Assembly: GCA_026710825.1 (NCBI GenBank)
Contig: JAPOQH010000090.1
Location: 1 to 51,903, forward strand
Length of the DNA stretch: 51,903 nucleotides
Direction: 5' to 3'
From: Chloroflexota bacterium
Lineage (GTDB): Bacteria > Chloroflexota > Dehalococcoidia > Lucifugimonadales > UBA3495
A program made the position numbers and the translations under genes. Below are positions 45,077 to 51,903 of this stretch, piece after piece. The notes beneath the pieces are model-generated. The model was given only the letters and a program-made list of their open reading frames with translations, made no database searches and was not told the origin of the DNA. Each line of letters starts with the position of its first letter. Position 1 is the first letter of the stretch.

Positions 45077-45109
45077 ACCTTGTTAACTTGGAATGCGTCG
45101 TGGTCCCGA

Positions 45110-46024
45110 CTACCTGAACTGCGGAATCACGTCCTCCGCAATCACCTGCATCAACTCCCCAATCCGCCCCGCGTCGCCCGTATTCAACGCCAACGCAATA
45201 TGCTCCGCGCCGGCGTCTCGATACGCCCCAATTCCCGCTGCCATGCCGGCCGCATCGTTCCCCGGCAACCGCGACCGGTCCGCCGACCGCTGGCTCGACG
45301 GCCCCCCGTGCGCTTCCACCTCAACCCTGACCGACATCACCAACTCGTCCGGATTTCGCCCGGCGGCCTCGGCCACTTCTCGCACGGTCCGCCTGCCGAT
45401 CGCAAACTCCTCGGCGCTCACGCCCGACGGATGCCATCCGTCCCCGCGCCGACCGGCCCGTCTCAACGCTCCGGTGCTGTTGCCTCCCACCCACAGCGGG
45501 ACCCCAGCGGTGCCCGAAACCGTCTGCGCCGGCTTGGGCGAGAATTTCAGGTCGCTGAATTCCCACCTGCTGCTGCTGTAGCGCGGGTCCTCGTTCGACC
45601 ATAACTCCCGCATTATGTCCATCGACTCGTTGGTCAGCGATCCGCGCTGCGTCAGCGGGATGCCCAAAGCCTCGAACTCCGGCGTCATCGCGCCTACGCC
45701 GATTCCCAGCAGCAGCCGGCCACCCGACATCTGATCCAGCGTCGCCGCGTACTTGGCCAACTCCACCGGATTGTGGTACGGCAGCACCAGCACCGAGGTG
45801 CCCAGCATGATCCGCGACGTCAGCGCCGAAATATGCGACAGTGTCGCCATCGGGTGATAGTAGGGCTTGTCGTCCAGCCGCTGGCGGATGTACCCGTTGT
45901 TGAACAGGTGGTCCATCACCCAGATGGAGTCATACCCCAACTCCTCGGCCAGCGTGCCGAACCGGATCACCTCTTGCGGATCCTCAATCCCCCAGTTGTT
46001 GGGAACCGTAACGCCGAACTCCAT
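45110..46024 (-). CDS. LLM-class flavin/F420-dependent oxidoreductase
   Basis: ATG 46024 with GGAGAAGG gives a 304-residue TIM-barrel protein: EFGVTVPNNWGIEDP, LAEELGYDSIWVMDHLF, SRIMLGTSVLVLPYHNPVELAK (in parts), the GGRLLLGIGVGAMTPEFEALG phosphate-binding region, and VPLWVGGNSTGALRRAG. This is the TIGR03619-like F420-dependent group, though FMN is also possible. It is the last gene of a minus-strand set with AIM24 and lumazine synthase. The latter supplies riboflavin precursors, consistent with a flavin or deazaflavin role. Gap to the previous gene is 78 bases. Confidence 0.87.
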   Translation of the reverse strand: MEFGVTVPNNWGIEDPQEVIRFGTLAEELGYDSIWVMDHLFNNGYIRQRLDDKPYYHPMATLSHISALTSRIMLGTSVLVLPYHNPVELAKYAATLDQMSGGRLLLGIGVGAMTPEFEALGIPLTQRGSLTNESMDIMRELWSNEDPRYSSSRWEFSDLKFSPKPAQTVSGTAGVPLWVGGNSTGALRRAGRRGDGWHPSGVSAEEFAIGRRTVREVAEAAGRNPDELVMSVRVEVEAHGGPSSQRSADRSRLPGNDAAGMAAGIGAYRDAGAEHIALALNTGDAGRIGELMQVIAEDVIPQFR

Positions 46025-46102
46025 CTTCCTTCTCCTCAATCGCGGATTCGCGGCGCAACCCGTGTCGTCAACACGCCAACGGATGCATCGCGGACATTCG
46101 CC

Positions 46103-46792
46103 CTATTGACCCCTAGGTTGCGGCAGGAATGGCGTTAGCTTGTCCGCCAGCGACGCCAGGTTGCGTGTCTGGACCCAAACGTGGCCATTGCCCCGGAACC
46201 TCATCACCAGGCCCTCGCCGCCGGCGATCAGCGAGCCGATCCCGCCCACCTTGCCTATCGAATACTCCACGTCATCTGTGAAAGCCACCAGGTGCCCGGT
46301 GTCCACCACCAGTTCCTTGTCCGCGGTAACCGGCACCCGCTTGATCGCTCCATACGAGTTGTAATACACGGTTCCCGACCCCCGGTCGGCATACGCCCGA
46401 ATGAAAAACAGGCTCTCGCCGCTGAAAAATCCCCGGAACCCCTGGAACTTGGTATCCGTTTCCACGTTCTCTGTACACGCTAGGAATGAACTCGACTGGA
46501 TGAAAAGGTTGGTCCCCGGCGGCAACTCAAAGGAACCAATATCACCGGGCGACGGCGGCGCCAGGCTCACCCAGCCGCCCGATCCTTCGCCGGTGAATGT
46601 GTTCAGAAAGAACGACTCGCCGCCCATCATCCTGCGTATCCCGCCGAACAGGCCGCCGCCGCCCATGCCGGTCTTCATTCCGACACCCGCCTGCGCGACC
46701 ATGGCGCCTGTTTCCGCTTTGATGGACTCGCCCGGCAACAACTCGATTGTCAGCAGCGAGTAACTCGGATCAAACTCAATATTCGCCTGCAT
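46103..46792 (-). CDS. AIM24 family protein
   Basis: ATG 46792 with GGGAGG gives a 229-residue protein of the AIM24/TIGR00266 family: YSLLTIELLPGESIKAETGAMVAQ (in parts), the glycine-rich segment GMKTGMGGGGLFGGIRRMMG, and repeated beta strands ending GLVMRFRGNGHVWVQTRNL. The family forms a beta-prism-like barrel; its biochemical role is unknown. In mitochondria a member affects inner-membrane organisation. Here it sits between lumazine synthase (63-base gap) and an LLM oxidoreductase (78-base gap), probably one transcript. Confidence 0.88.
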   Translation of the reverse strand: MQANIEFDPSYSLLTIELLPGESIKAETGAMVAQAGVGMKTGMGGGGLFGGIRRMMGGESFFLNTFTGEGSGGWVSLAPPSPGDIGSFELPPGTNLFIQSSSFLACTENVETDTKFQGFRGFFSGESLFFIRAYADRGSGTVYYNSYGAIKRVPVTADKELVVDTGHLVAFTDDVEYSIGKVGGIGSLIAGGEGLVMRFRGNGHVWVQTRNLASLADKLTPFLPQPRGQ

Positions 46793-46855
46793 CTCCGCCT
46801 CCCAACGGCATGTTTTCAGCGCGCGTCTGAGCATGCTTTCTACGCCCGGCGCGTC

Positions 46856-47329
46856 TCATCCGGTTTTGATCGCCTGCACCAGCCTCGCCGACTGGATGGC
46901 TCCCACCGCGCAGTCGGAACCCAGGTTGCCCACCTTGCCGCCCGAGCGGTTGATGGCCTGCTCCATGTTCTCCGTCGTCAGCACCCCGAACATCGTCGGA
47001 ATGCCCGTCTCCCTGCCCACCGCCGCGATCCCCGACGCCGCCTGGTTGCACACCATGTCGTAGTGGCTCGTCTCGCCGCGTATCACCGCGCCCAGGCAGA
47101 TCACCGCGTCGTATCGGCCCGATTCAGCGAAGGTTTTCGCCGCCAGCGGCAGTTCGAAAGACCCGGGCACCCACGCTGTCGAAATGTCGCCGTCGCGCAC
47201 CCCGTACTCGGACAGCGTCCCCAGGGCTCCCTCCATCAGGTTCTTGGTTATCACATTGTTGAAACGGGCCGCGACCACCGCTACCCGCAGGCCGGCCCCA
47301 TCCAGTCCACCACTAATCTCTTGCGGCAA
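46856..47329 (-). CDS. ribH: 6,7-dimethyl-8-ribityllumazine synthase
   Basis: The 157-residue protein has the lumazine synthase signature: VAARFNNVITKNLMEGAL, WVPGSFELPLAAKT, LGAVIRGETSHYDMVCNQ and FGVLTTENMEQAINRSGG. It joins the ribitylamino-uracil and the four-carbon butanone phosphate in the penultimate step of riboflavin synthesis, forming an icosahedral or pentameric shell in the cytoplasm. TTG 47329 is chosen because GGAGATGA lies eight bases upstream and the length then fits the family; an earlier start would cross a poorly conserved stretch. Other rib genes are absent from the window. Confidence 0.92.
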   Translation of the reverse strand: MPQEISGGLDGAGLRVAVVAARFNNVITKNLMEGALGTLSEYGVRDGDISTAWVPGSFELPLAAKTFAESGRYDAVICLGAVIRGETSHYDMVCNQAASGIAAVGRETGIPTMFGVLTTENMEQAINRSGGKVGNLGSDCAVGAIQSARLVQAIKTG

Positions 47330-47470
47330 GGTCTCATCTCCTCGGTTCGCAGTTAGGCCGCCAGACCCTCTCTGGCGACCCGACGCCAAGTGTACACTCT
47401 GCCGTCTGCGGTGTCACCAGAAACCCGAACCGCGCACGGTTCATTCGTATACCGTGTCAGAGCCCACACC

Positions 47471-47541
47471 CGTCATGGCGAGCCCGTCAATCCACCCGCA
47501 CTCAACCGCTCATGGCCAGCCTGTCAATCCACCCGCACTCC
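47471..47541. repeat. Two tandem CGCTCATGG units
   Basis: Units of about 35 bases (47471-47506 and 47507-47541) share the core TCATGG-x-x-AGCC-x-GTCAATCC and the spacer ACCCGCACTC. The same core is found at 47824-47890 and 35761-35793. Confidence 0.65.
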
Positions 47542-47577
47542 TCACGCGTACCCACTTTGAGATAAGGGGTTGAAAAA

Positions 47578-47638
47578 GGTCGGCCTCTCCGGTTATGGAA
47601 TGGGCTACCCGCCACATTCCCGCCTGAGGAGGCCGACC
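47578..47638. repeat. Inverted repeat with 10-bp arms, 41-base spacer
   Basis: GGTCGGCCTC (47578-47587) and GAGGCCGACC (47629-47638) are perfectly complementary. A run of five A precedes the left arm. It resembles the foot of a small mobile element or a structured RNA. No transposase or target duplication is seen. Confidence 0.5.
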
Positions 47639-47823
47639 AGTTGCCCGCTGATCCTGCTGGGCACGCGGGCATCGCCAACTTTCCGGCGACAGGTCTGTTC
47701 CCGAGGCAAGCTGGGCATCCTTAACCTGGGCTACGAATACTACTTGGCCATACCCGACCCGCCCGACCACCTCTTCACAATCCGACACCGCCAAACCGGG
47801 TACGCGTGAGACCCGCCCTCACC

Positions 47824-47890
47824 CGCTCATGGCGAGCCTGTCAATCCACCCGCCCTCACCCGCTCATGGTGAGCCTGTCGAACCACGCCC
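47824..47890. repeat. Two tandem CGCTCATGG units overlapping a gene end
   Basis: Units at 47824-47860 and 47861-47890 repeat the core of 47471-47541. The second overlaps the last nine codons and stop of the phosphotransferase gene, whose C-terminal residues (RGRGSTGSP) are therefore repeat-encoded. Confidence 0.65.
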
Positions 47891-48991
47891 ACGAACACTC
47901 ACATCGGTCAATCGGTCGTGCAGATCCGCCAACGACACCACCTTGCCCATCAAAAGCGCTCTGGCCGTCTCACGGGCGTACCGCTTTTCCTCGTCGAGCG
48001 TTATGTACTCCGCCGGCGATTTCCCGTCGATCCGCGCCAGCAGCAGTGCGCCCAACTGCCGTCCCGTGTCGCGCTCCAGCGTTTCCTCGTCTCCGGCTTG
48101 ACCTCCCACGGACGACAAATACGCATTCCAGAAACCGCGCGCCGCCCGGCAATACCGCTCCGCCCACTCCGGCCGGTGTATCGCTTTCAACGTCATGTGA
48201 TTCAGCATGAACGCCAGGTCAAACACCGGATTCCCCAGATGCACCACCTCGAAGTCCAGCAGGAATACCTCCGCCGCATTCCCTTGCCCGCTGACGATGA
48301 TGTTCTTGGGACTGAAATCGCCGTGCACCAGGGCCCGCCTGTCCTCGACGCCCGGCAGCATGCGCGCGGCCTCGGACTCCAAAACATCCGCTAATTCCGG
48401 ATGCGCCAAAGCCGTGGCCCGGTGATACGGATCGATGCGCAGTTGCACGAAGTACGCCAGGTCCTCAAACTCCGCCAGACCATCCGGCACGTCAGCGCCC
48501 ACCACCATCGACGATCCATGGATCTCGCCCAGCATGGATCCCACGCGCTCGGCCACCGCAACGTCGATCTGCCCGCCCAGCAACTGCTCTTTCCAGTTGG
48601 CGCCATCCCGCGGCGCCGCCGTCATGACGAAAACGAAATTCTCCCGGTCCTCGTCCACCACCCTCGGCACCGACCACATCCCCCGCGACCCTCCAGCATC
48701 CTCATGTTGGCCCGCCGGATAGTTGTTGCCCCCCAGGTAATCAATCCCCGCCCGCTCGCGGTGAATCCTCTTGCGGTCCGCGAACCAGTCGTCCTCCACC
48801 CTCAACTGGGGCAGCGATTGTTTGAGCACCAGACCACGGTCACCGGCCCCATCCACGTCCACCTTGATCACGATGTTGGAAACGCCGCCGCCCAGGAACT
48901 CGGCAACCGCGTCCCTCCCGTCGGCCGGCGTGAGGACGCCGCGATCCACTAGATACGGGACGGCATTCTCAACCGAAAGTTCAAACCCCAT
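47864..48991 (-). CDS. APH-family phosphotransferase, MTR-kinase-like
   Basis: The 375-residue protein has the two-lobed APH kinase fold: a glycine-rich FLGGGVSNIVIKV strand pair (about 32-44), an invariant-lysine strand VLKQSLPQL, catalytic loop VHGDFSPKNIIV (Asp225, Asn230), and metal-site LLDFEVVHLGNPVFD (Asp246). The closest pattern is 5-methylthioribose kinase/MtnK, which phosphorylates methylthioribose in methionine salvage. Other sugar or alcohol kinases of this group remain possible, as no mtn neighbours are present. Its 3' end is encoded by a repeat unit, so the last residues may be a recent addition. The ribosome binding site is weak (GGGACGAA). Confidence 0.8.
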   Translation of the reverse strand: MGFELSVENAVPYLVDRGVLTPADGRDAVAEFLGGGVSNIVIKVDVDGAGDRGLVLKQSLPQLRVEDDWFADRKRIHRERAGIDYLGGNNYPAGQHEDAGGSRGMWSVPRVVDEDRENFVFVMTAAPRDGANWKEQLLGGQIDVAVAERVGSMLGEIHGSSMVVGADVPDGLAEFEDLAYFVQLRIDPYHRATALAHPELADVLESEAARMLPGVEDRRALVHGDFSPKNIIVSGQGNAAEVFLLDFEVVHLGNPVFDLAFMLNHMTLKAIHRPEWAERYCRAARGFWNAYLSSVGGQAGDEETLERDTGRQLGALLLARIDGKSPAEYITLDEEKRYARETARALLMGKVVSLADLHDRLTDVSVRGRGSTGSP

Positions 48992-49133
48992 TTCGTCCCA
49001 CGCGATCCAATGCGGCCAACTCCGGCGCGGGGCGCGTCCACCTTCCCAAATTGGGCAGTCCGCTCATTGTGGTCGCGTCGCACCACCAGCGGATCGCCAT
49101 TGACCCATCGGCCCTGCGCCGGTATGCCCGAGC

Positions 49134-50093
49134 CTAAACCTTGGCCGCCACCTGCGTCGTGAAGTCCTCCAGATGCCCCAGCGTCTCCTCAAGGTTCCCA
49201 TCCGCGCTCAACCGAGCGATGTCGAGCACCAGGTAGCTGACACCCATCTCCTCGTACTCCCGTATGTCGCCGGCGATCTGGTCGCTGCCGCCCACGAATC
49301 GCCTGCGGTCATCACTGGTGTCGGTCCCCGTGATGCGGTAGTCGTGCGACCGGTAGATGATCTGGATTTCATCAGGGTTCCGTCCGGCCCGCTCCGCCGT
49401 TCGCCGCAAACGCCCCATGCTGTCCTGCAGCGCTTCCGGCGTCCCCACCGGAAATGCCGGGTTGTTACCGATCGGATACCACCCGTCGCACAGCGTCGCC
49501 GCTCTCCGGATCGCCGGCCGGCTCTCGCCGCCCACCCAGAACGGCGGGTGCGGCTTCTGCTCCGGCTTGGGCAGGAACCAGATATCCGAGAAACTCACGT
49601 ACTTGCCCTCAAACGTAGGGTCGTCCGATGTCCGAAGCTCCTTGAAAGCCCGGATATATTCGTCGGTCACCGCTCCCCGCTCATCGAACGGCTCGCATCC
49701 CACTGCCTCGAACTCCTCGCGGCACCACCCGACGCCGACACCCACGATCAGCCGCCCGCCCGACAGCACGTCCAGCGTCGCCAGCGCCTTGGCCGCCACC
49801 AGCGGGTTGCGGTGTGGCACGATCAGCACAGACGTCGCCAACCGGATCTTCTGCGTCGCTCCGGCCATGAACGCCAGCGCCGTGATCTGCTCCATCGCCT
49901 GCCCCGACGCCGACCCTGGGAACTCGCCCGTCTCGGTGTACGGGTAGTCCGAGTCGATACTCTTGGGCACCAGGATGTGGTCGCCCAGCGCTATCGAGTC
50001 GAATCCCAACTCCTCCGCTTTCTGCGCGATCGTCGCCATGTTGTCGGGCGTGGCCAGCGGCCCGCGACCCGGGAGCGTGATTCCGTACTGCAT
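49134..50093 (-). CDS. LLM-class F420-dependent oxidoreductase
   Basis: The 319-residue TIM-barrel protein has the TIGR03619-type pattern: QYGITLPGRGPLATP, KAEELGFDSIALGDHILVP, KIRLATSVLIVPHRNPLVAAK (in parts), SGGRLIVGVGVGWCREEFEAVG, KPHPPFWVGGES and the ending helix EETLGHLEDF. It should use F420 or FMN to oxidise or reduce a small organic substrate. AGAGGT lies eight bases before the ATG. It stands alone, 54 bases after the SDR gene on the same strand, and may be transcribed with the HD/SDR pair. It is the third LLM protein of this window. Confidence 0.87.
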   Translation of the reverse strand: MQYGITLPGRGPLATPDNMATIAQKAEELGFDSIALGDHILVPKSIDSDYPYTETGEFPGSASGQAMEQITALAFMAGATQKIRLATSVLIVPHRNPLVAAKALATLDVLSGGRLIVGVGVGWCREEFEAVGCEPFDERGAVTDEYIRAFKELRTSDDPTFEGKYVSFSDIWFLPKPEQKPHPPFWVGGESRPAIRRAATLCDGWYPIGNNPAFPVGTPEALQDSMGRLRRTAERAGRNPDEIQIIYRSHDYRITGTDTSDDRRRFVGGSDQIAGDIREYEEMGVSYLVLDIARLSADGNLEETLGHLEDFTTQVAAKV

Positions 50094-50147
50094 TTGTCCG
50101 TACCTCTTGGTGCCTCTGCGACATTCTCCGGATTGTGAGCGATAAAA

Positions 50148-50996
50148 TCAGTGGAACAGTATCCCGCCGTTCACGTTGTACGATTGCCCCGTGATCAACT
50201 CCGAGTCCGGTCCCGCCAGGAACGCCACCAGGTTGGCCACGTCCTCAGGCTCCGCAATCCGACCCAACGGCGTCCGCTCCGACGACGCCGACACGATCTG
50301 CGCCCGGAACTCTTCCTGCGTCATCCCCCGCTCTTGCGCCTGCGCCCGCTCCCAGTAACTCATCCGGTCCGTGTTGATCGGCCCGGGACACACTGCGTTC
50401 ACCGTGATCCCGTGGGGGGCCAGGTCCATCGCCGACGCCTGCGTCAGCCCGATCACCGCAAACTTGCTCGCCGAATACGCCGCCCCGTCCGCGCTGGCCT
50501 GCTTCCCGGCGTTGCTGGCGATGTTCACCACGCGCCCGCCGTTCCCCAGCCTCACCATCTCGCGGCCCGCGTGCTTGGTGCACAGGAACACCGCCGTCGT
50601 GTTGATCGCGAGAAAGTGCTGCCACACCTCCTCCTCAAGCTCGGTGACCGGCACCTTGTCCCGCCCGATGATCGCCCGGGCGTTGTTCACCATTATGTCC
50701 AGTCGTCCATAGTGGTTCGCCGTCTCGGCCACCAGGCCCTCGATTTCGTCCGGCTTCGACAGGTCCGCATAGATCGGCAGCCCCCGCCGTCCTAGGTTCT
50801 CCACTTCCTCGGCCACGCTGTCGATGGACTGCCACTCGGAGCGCACCTCTCCAGGCGGCAGGTCATCCACCTGTCGCCGCACATCCGTAATCGCCACGTC
50901 CGCGCCCAGCGACGCCAGCTTCAGCGCCGTCGCGCGACCCACGCCGCGCATGCCGCCCGCTCCTGTAACTAACGCAACTTTGCCTTCCAGGCTCAT
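50148..50996 (-). CDS. Short-chain dehydrogenase/reductase
   Basis: ATG 50996 with GGGAGGGAG gives a 282-residue classical SDR. The cofactor loop is VTGAGGMRGVGRA (TGxxxGxG with two extra residues), and the NNARA and NIASNAGKQAS strands follow. The active site is YSASK with the upstream serine, and the PGPINTDRM loop is typical. It ends with a GGILFH tail. It would oxidise or reduce an alcohol/ketone with NAD(H). The acidic end of strand two (AITDVRRQ) suggests NAD instead of NADP. It starts two bases after the HD-domain gene stop, so the two are translated together. Confidence 0.87.
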   Translation of the reverse strand: MSLEGKVALVTGAGGMRGVGRATALKLASLGADVAITDVRRQVDDLPPGEVRSEWQSIDSVAEEVENLGRRGLPIYADLSKPDEIEGLVAETANHYGRLDIMVNNARAIIGRDKVPVTELEEEVWQHFLAINTTAVFLCTKHAGREMVRLGNGGRVVNIASNAGKQASADGAAYSASKFAVIGLTQASAMDLAPHGITVNAVCPGPINTDRMSYWERAQAQERGMTQEEFRAQIVSASSERTPLGRIAEPEDVANLVAFLAGPDSELITGQSYNVNGGILFH

Positions 50997-50998
50997 GA

Positions 50999-51586
50999 TC
51001 ACTCCCTCCCTGCGCTGAACGGTTCCCGCGCAAAAATCCTGCGTACCATCGGCTCGAAGAACTCCAGCGGCAGCGATTCGTACTCCGGATCGAACGACGA
51101 TTGGTCCCAGCGTTCGCAGAAATCCACCGTATCCTGGTACCACGGATGGTCGACAAAGCGGTCTCGTGCGTTCCGGTCGCCGCCGAAATGGTGCGCGTAG
51201 TAATAACTCTGGAACAGCCCGTGCTCCCGCACAATCCAGTAGGTGCGCTCCGAAACGTACGGTCGCAGCACCGCCGCCGCCAACTCGCTGTGGTTGTGCG
51301 GTGACAGCAGGTCTCCGATGTCGTGCAGCAGCACCGCCACCACCATCTCCTCATCCGCGTCGTCCCGGTACGCTCGCGTTGCCGACTGCAACGAGTGCTC
51401 CAGCCGGTCCACCTTGTATCCGCCCAGCGACCCCGCCAGGCCCCGCAGTTGCTCCAGCACTCGGTCCGCCGTGCTGGCGGCGAACTCCGCCTCCAGCCGC
51501 TCCAGCATCTCGTAGTCTTCTTTCGTTCCCGCCGCCATGCTGGTGAACGACACCATCGCCGTTTCAACCTGTGAACCCTCACTCAT
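50999..51586 (-). CDS. HD-domain protein
   Basis: Of two possible ATGs six bases apart, 51586 fits the GGGAG site better (seven bases) than 51592 (one base). The 195-residue protein has an HD metal-dependent phosphohydrolase core: a VDRLEHSLQSATRAY histidine helix, VAVLLHDIGDLLSPHNHSE with the HD pair, and a YYYAHHFGGDRN segment. The order resembles the HD proteins related to myo-inositol oxygenase and PhnZ, which use two irons to cleave C-C or C-P bonds. Phosphatase activity is equally possible. It is coupled to the SDR gene downstream. Confidence 0.8.
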   Translation of the reverse strand: MSEGSQVETAMVSFTSMAAGTKEDYEMLERLEAEFAASTADRVLEQLRGLAGSLGGYKVDRLEHSLQSATRAYRDDADEEMVVAVLLHDIGDLLSPHNHSELAAAVLRPYVSERTYWIVREHGLFQSYYYAHHFGGDRNARDRFVDHPWYQDTVDFCERWDQSSFDPEYESLPLEFFEPMVRRIFAREPFSAGRE

Positions 51587-51601
51587 CGACATGCTCCCAT
51601 C

Positions 51602-51903
51602 ATGTAGTATGTAGCCGGATTGTATCACCGCCCAGCGTGATTATTCGGCCCACGGGAGACGAACGATGGCAGACTCGCAGCGACTCGACGGTAAGGTCGC
51701 CCTCATCACCGGCGGCGGCCGGGGCATGGGCCAGGGCCCTGCCCCGGCCTACGCCGCCGCGGGCGCCGCCTGGGCCGATGCCCGGGCCGCCGCCGGTGAT
51801 GAGGGCGACCTTCCCGTCGAGTCGCTGCGAGTCTGCCATCGTTCGTCTCCCGTGGGCCGAATAATCACGCTGGGCGGTGATACAATCCGGCTACATACTA
51901 CAT
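51602..51903. repeat. 302-base terminal inverted repeat (fold-back)
   Basis: Bases 51602-51752 are mirrored by 51753-51903. The outer roughly 115 bases of each arm agree almost perfectly, with one T/G difference near 51692. The inner 36 bases differ mainly by G/C swaps. The symmetry is centred at the end of the window and runs through a gene start. This is the form of a fold-back chimera made in amplification or assembly. Confidence 0.9.
51664..51752 (+). CDS. Start of an SDR gene, cut by the fold-back
   Basis: ATG 51664, with GGGAGACG eight bases upstream, begins a short-chain dehydrogenase: DGKVALITGGGRGMGQG, the NAD(P)-binding glycine loop. After about 25 residues the frame passes the centre of the inverted repeat and reads the complementary strand of itself, so the rest is not real coding sequence. 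The mirrored copy of the same start lies on the minus strand near 51839. The intact gene presumably continues to the right in the genome. It is divergent from the HD-domain gene. Confidence 0.6.

Larger units (their letters stand above)
47330..47863. other. Repeat-rich gene-free stretch
   Basis: No convincing gene lies in these 534 bases. An 80-codon open frame at 47570-47809 has no ribosome binding site and reads through repeats. The stretch holds four copies of a CGCTCATGG repeat and a long-spaced inverted repeat (47578-47638). Confidence 0.6.

Noticed and set aside
47570..47809. 80-codon open frame in the repeat-rich gap
   Set aside because: No ribosome binding site, reads through the inverted repeat, no recognisable fold.

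Overview
The window is GC-rich, densely coding bacterial DNA. The gene families point to a Chloroflexota lineage, most like the heterotrophic SAR202/Dehalococcoidia-type groups. These families are several luciferase-like (LLM) oxidoreductases, many family-5 solute-binding lipoproteins with their permeases, a methylcrotonyl-CoA carboxylase, CE7-type esterases, an amidase with an AtzG-like partner, and lipoproteins with long Thr/Pro linkers. This assignment is an inference from gene content; there is no rRNA in the window.

Bases 1 to about 14,800 are an accessory mosaic that stops at a tRNA-Phe gene. It carries the start of a possible transposase, two degenerate type II tRNA-like elements, a zinc-ribbon-like small protein, and a kinase-fold fragment. 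Next come a broken integrase joined to an AAA-type remnant, an intact short tyrosine recombinase, and two lipoproteins, one interrupted by an in-frame TAG. A run of broken genes follows on the minus strand (a ThpR-like phosphodiesterase, a membrane protein, a DnaC-like ATPase, an excisionase-like HTH protein). An IS5-type remnant abuts a 46-codon stub of hsdM. Inside this decaying region lies the best-defined regulatory unit of the window: promoter, cobalamin riboswitch, intrinsic terminator, then a NikA/DppA-like binding protein and two permeases, all on the minus strand and without ATPase genes.

Bases 14,800 to 29,400 look like conserved catabolic chromosome. A plus-strand operon encodes the methylcrotonyl-CoA carboxylase beta subunit, a leucine-type ABC binding protein, biotin carboxylase, and a separate biotin-carrier protein. 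This suggests uptake of a branched-chain compound followed by carboxylation. Two CE7-like esterase paralogues (one without its catalytic residues), an alpha/beta hydrolase with alanine at the nucleophile position, and a RidA protein follow. A facing minus-strand operon holds a hydrolase, an aspartic-protease-fold protein, a Rieske protein fused to a large helical domain, an AtzG-like protein and an amidase. An LLM oxidoreductase starts divergently.

Bases 29,500 to 45,000 hold two more family-5 transport systems: permeases plus two tandem paralogous binding proteins on the minus strand, and a binding protein plus two permeases on the plus strand. Between them are a nitroreductase, a methyltransferase, tRNA-Ser(CGA) and a PcrA/UvrD helicase. 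None of the three systems has an ATPase gene here, so ATPases encoded elsewhere are probably shared.

Bases 45,000 to 51,900 carry a ribH - AIM24 - LLM operon, an MTR-kinase-like phosphotransferase, another LLM oxidoreductase, and an HD-domain/SDR pair. Palindromic REP-like units and short dispersed repeats sit between these genes. The last 302 bases fold back on themselves as a near-perfect inverted repeat containing an SDR start. That is most likely an assembly or amplification chimera.
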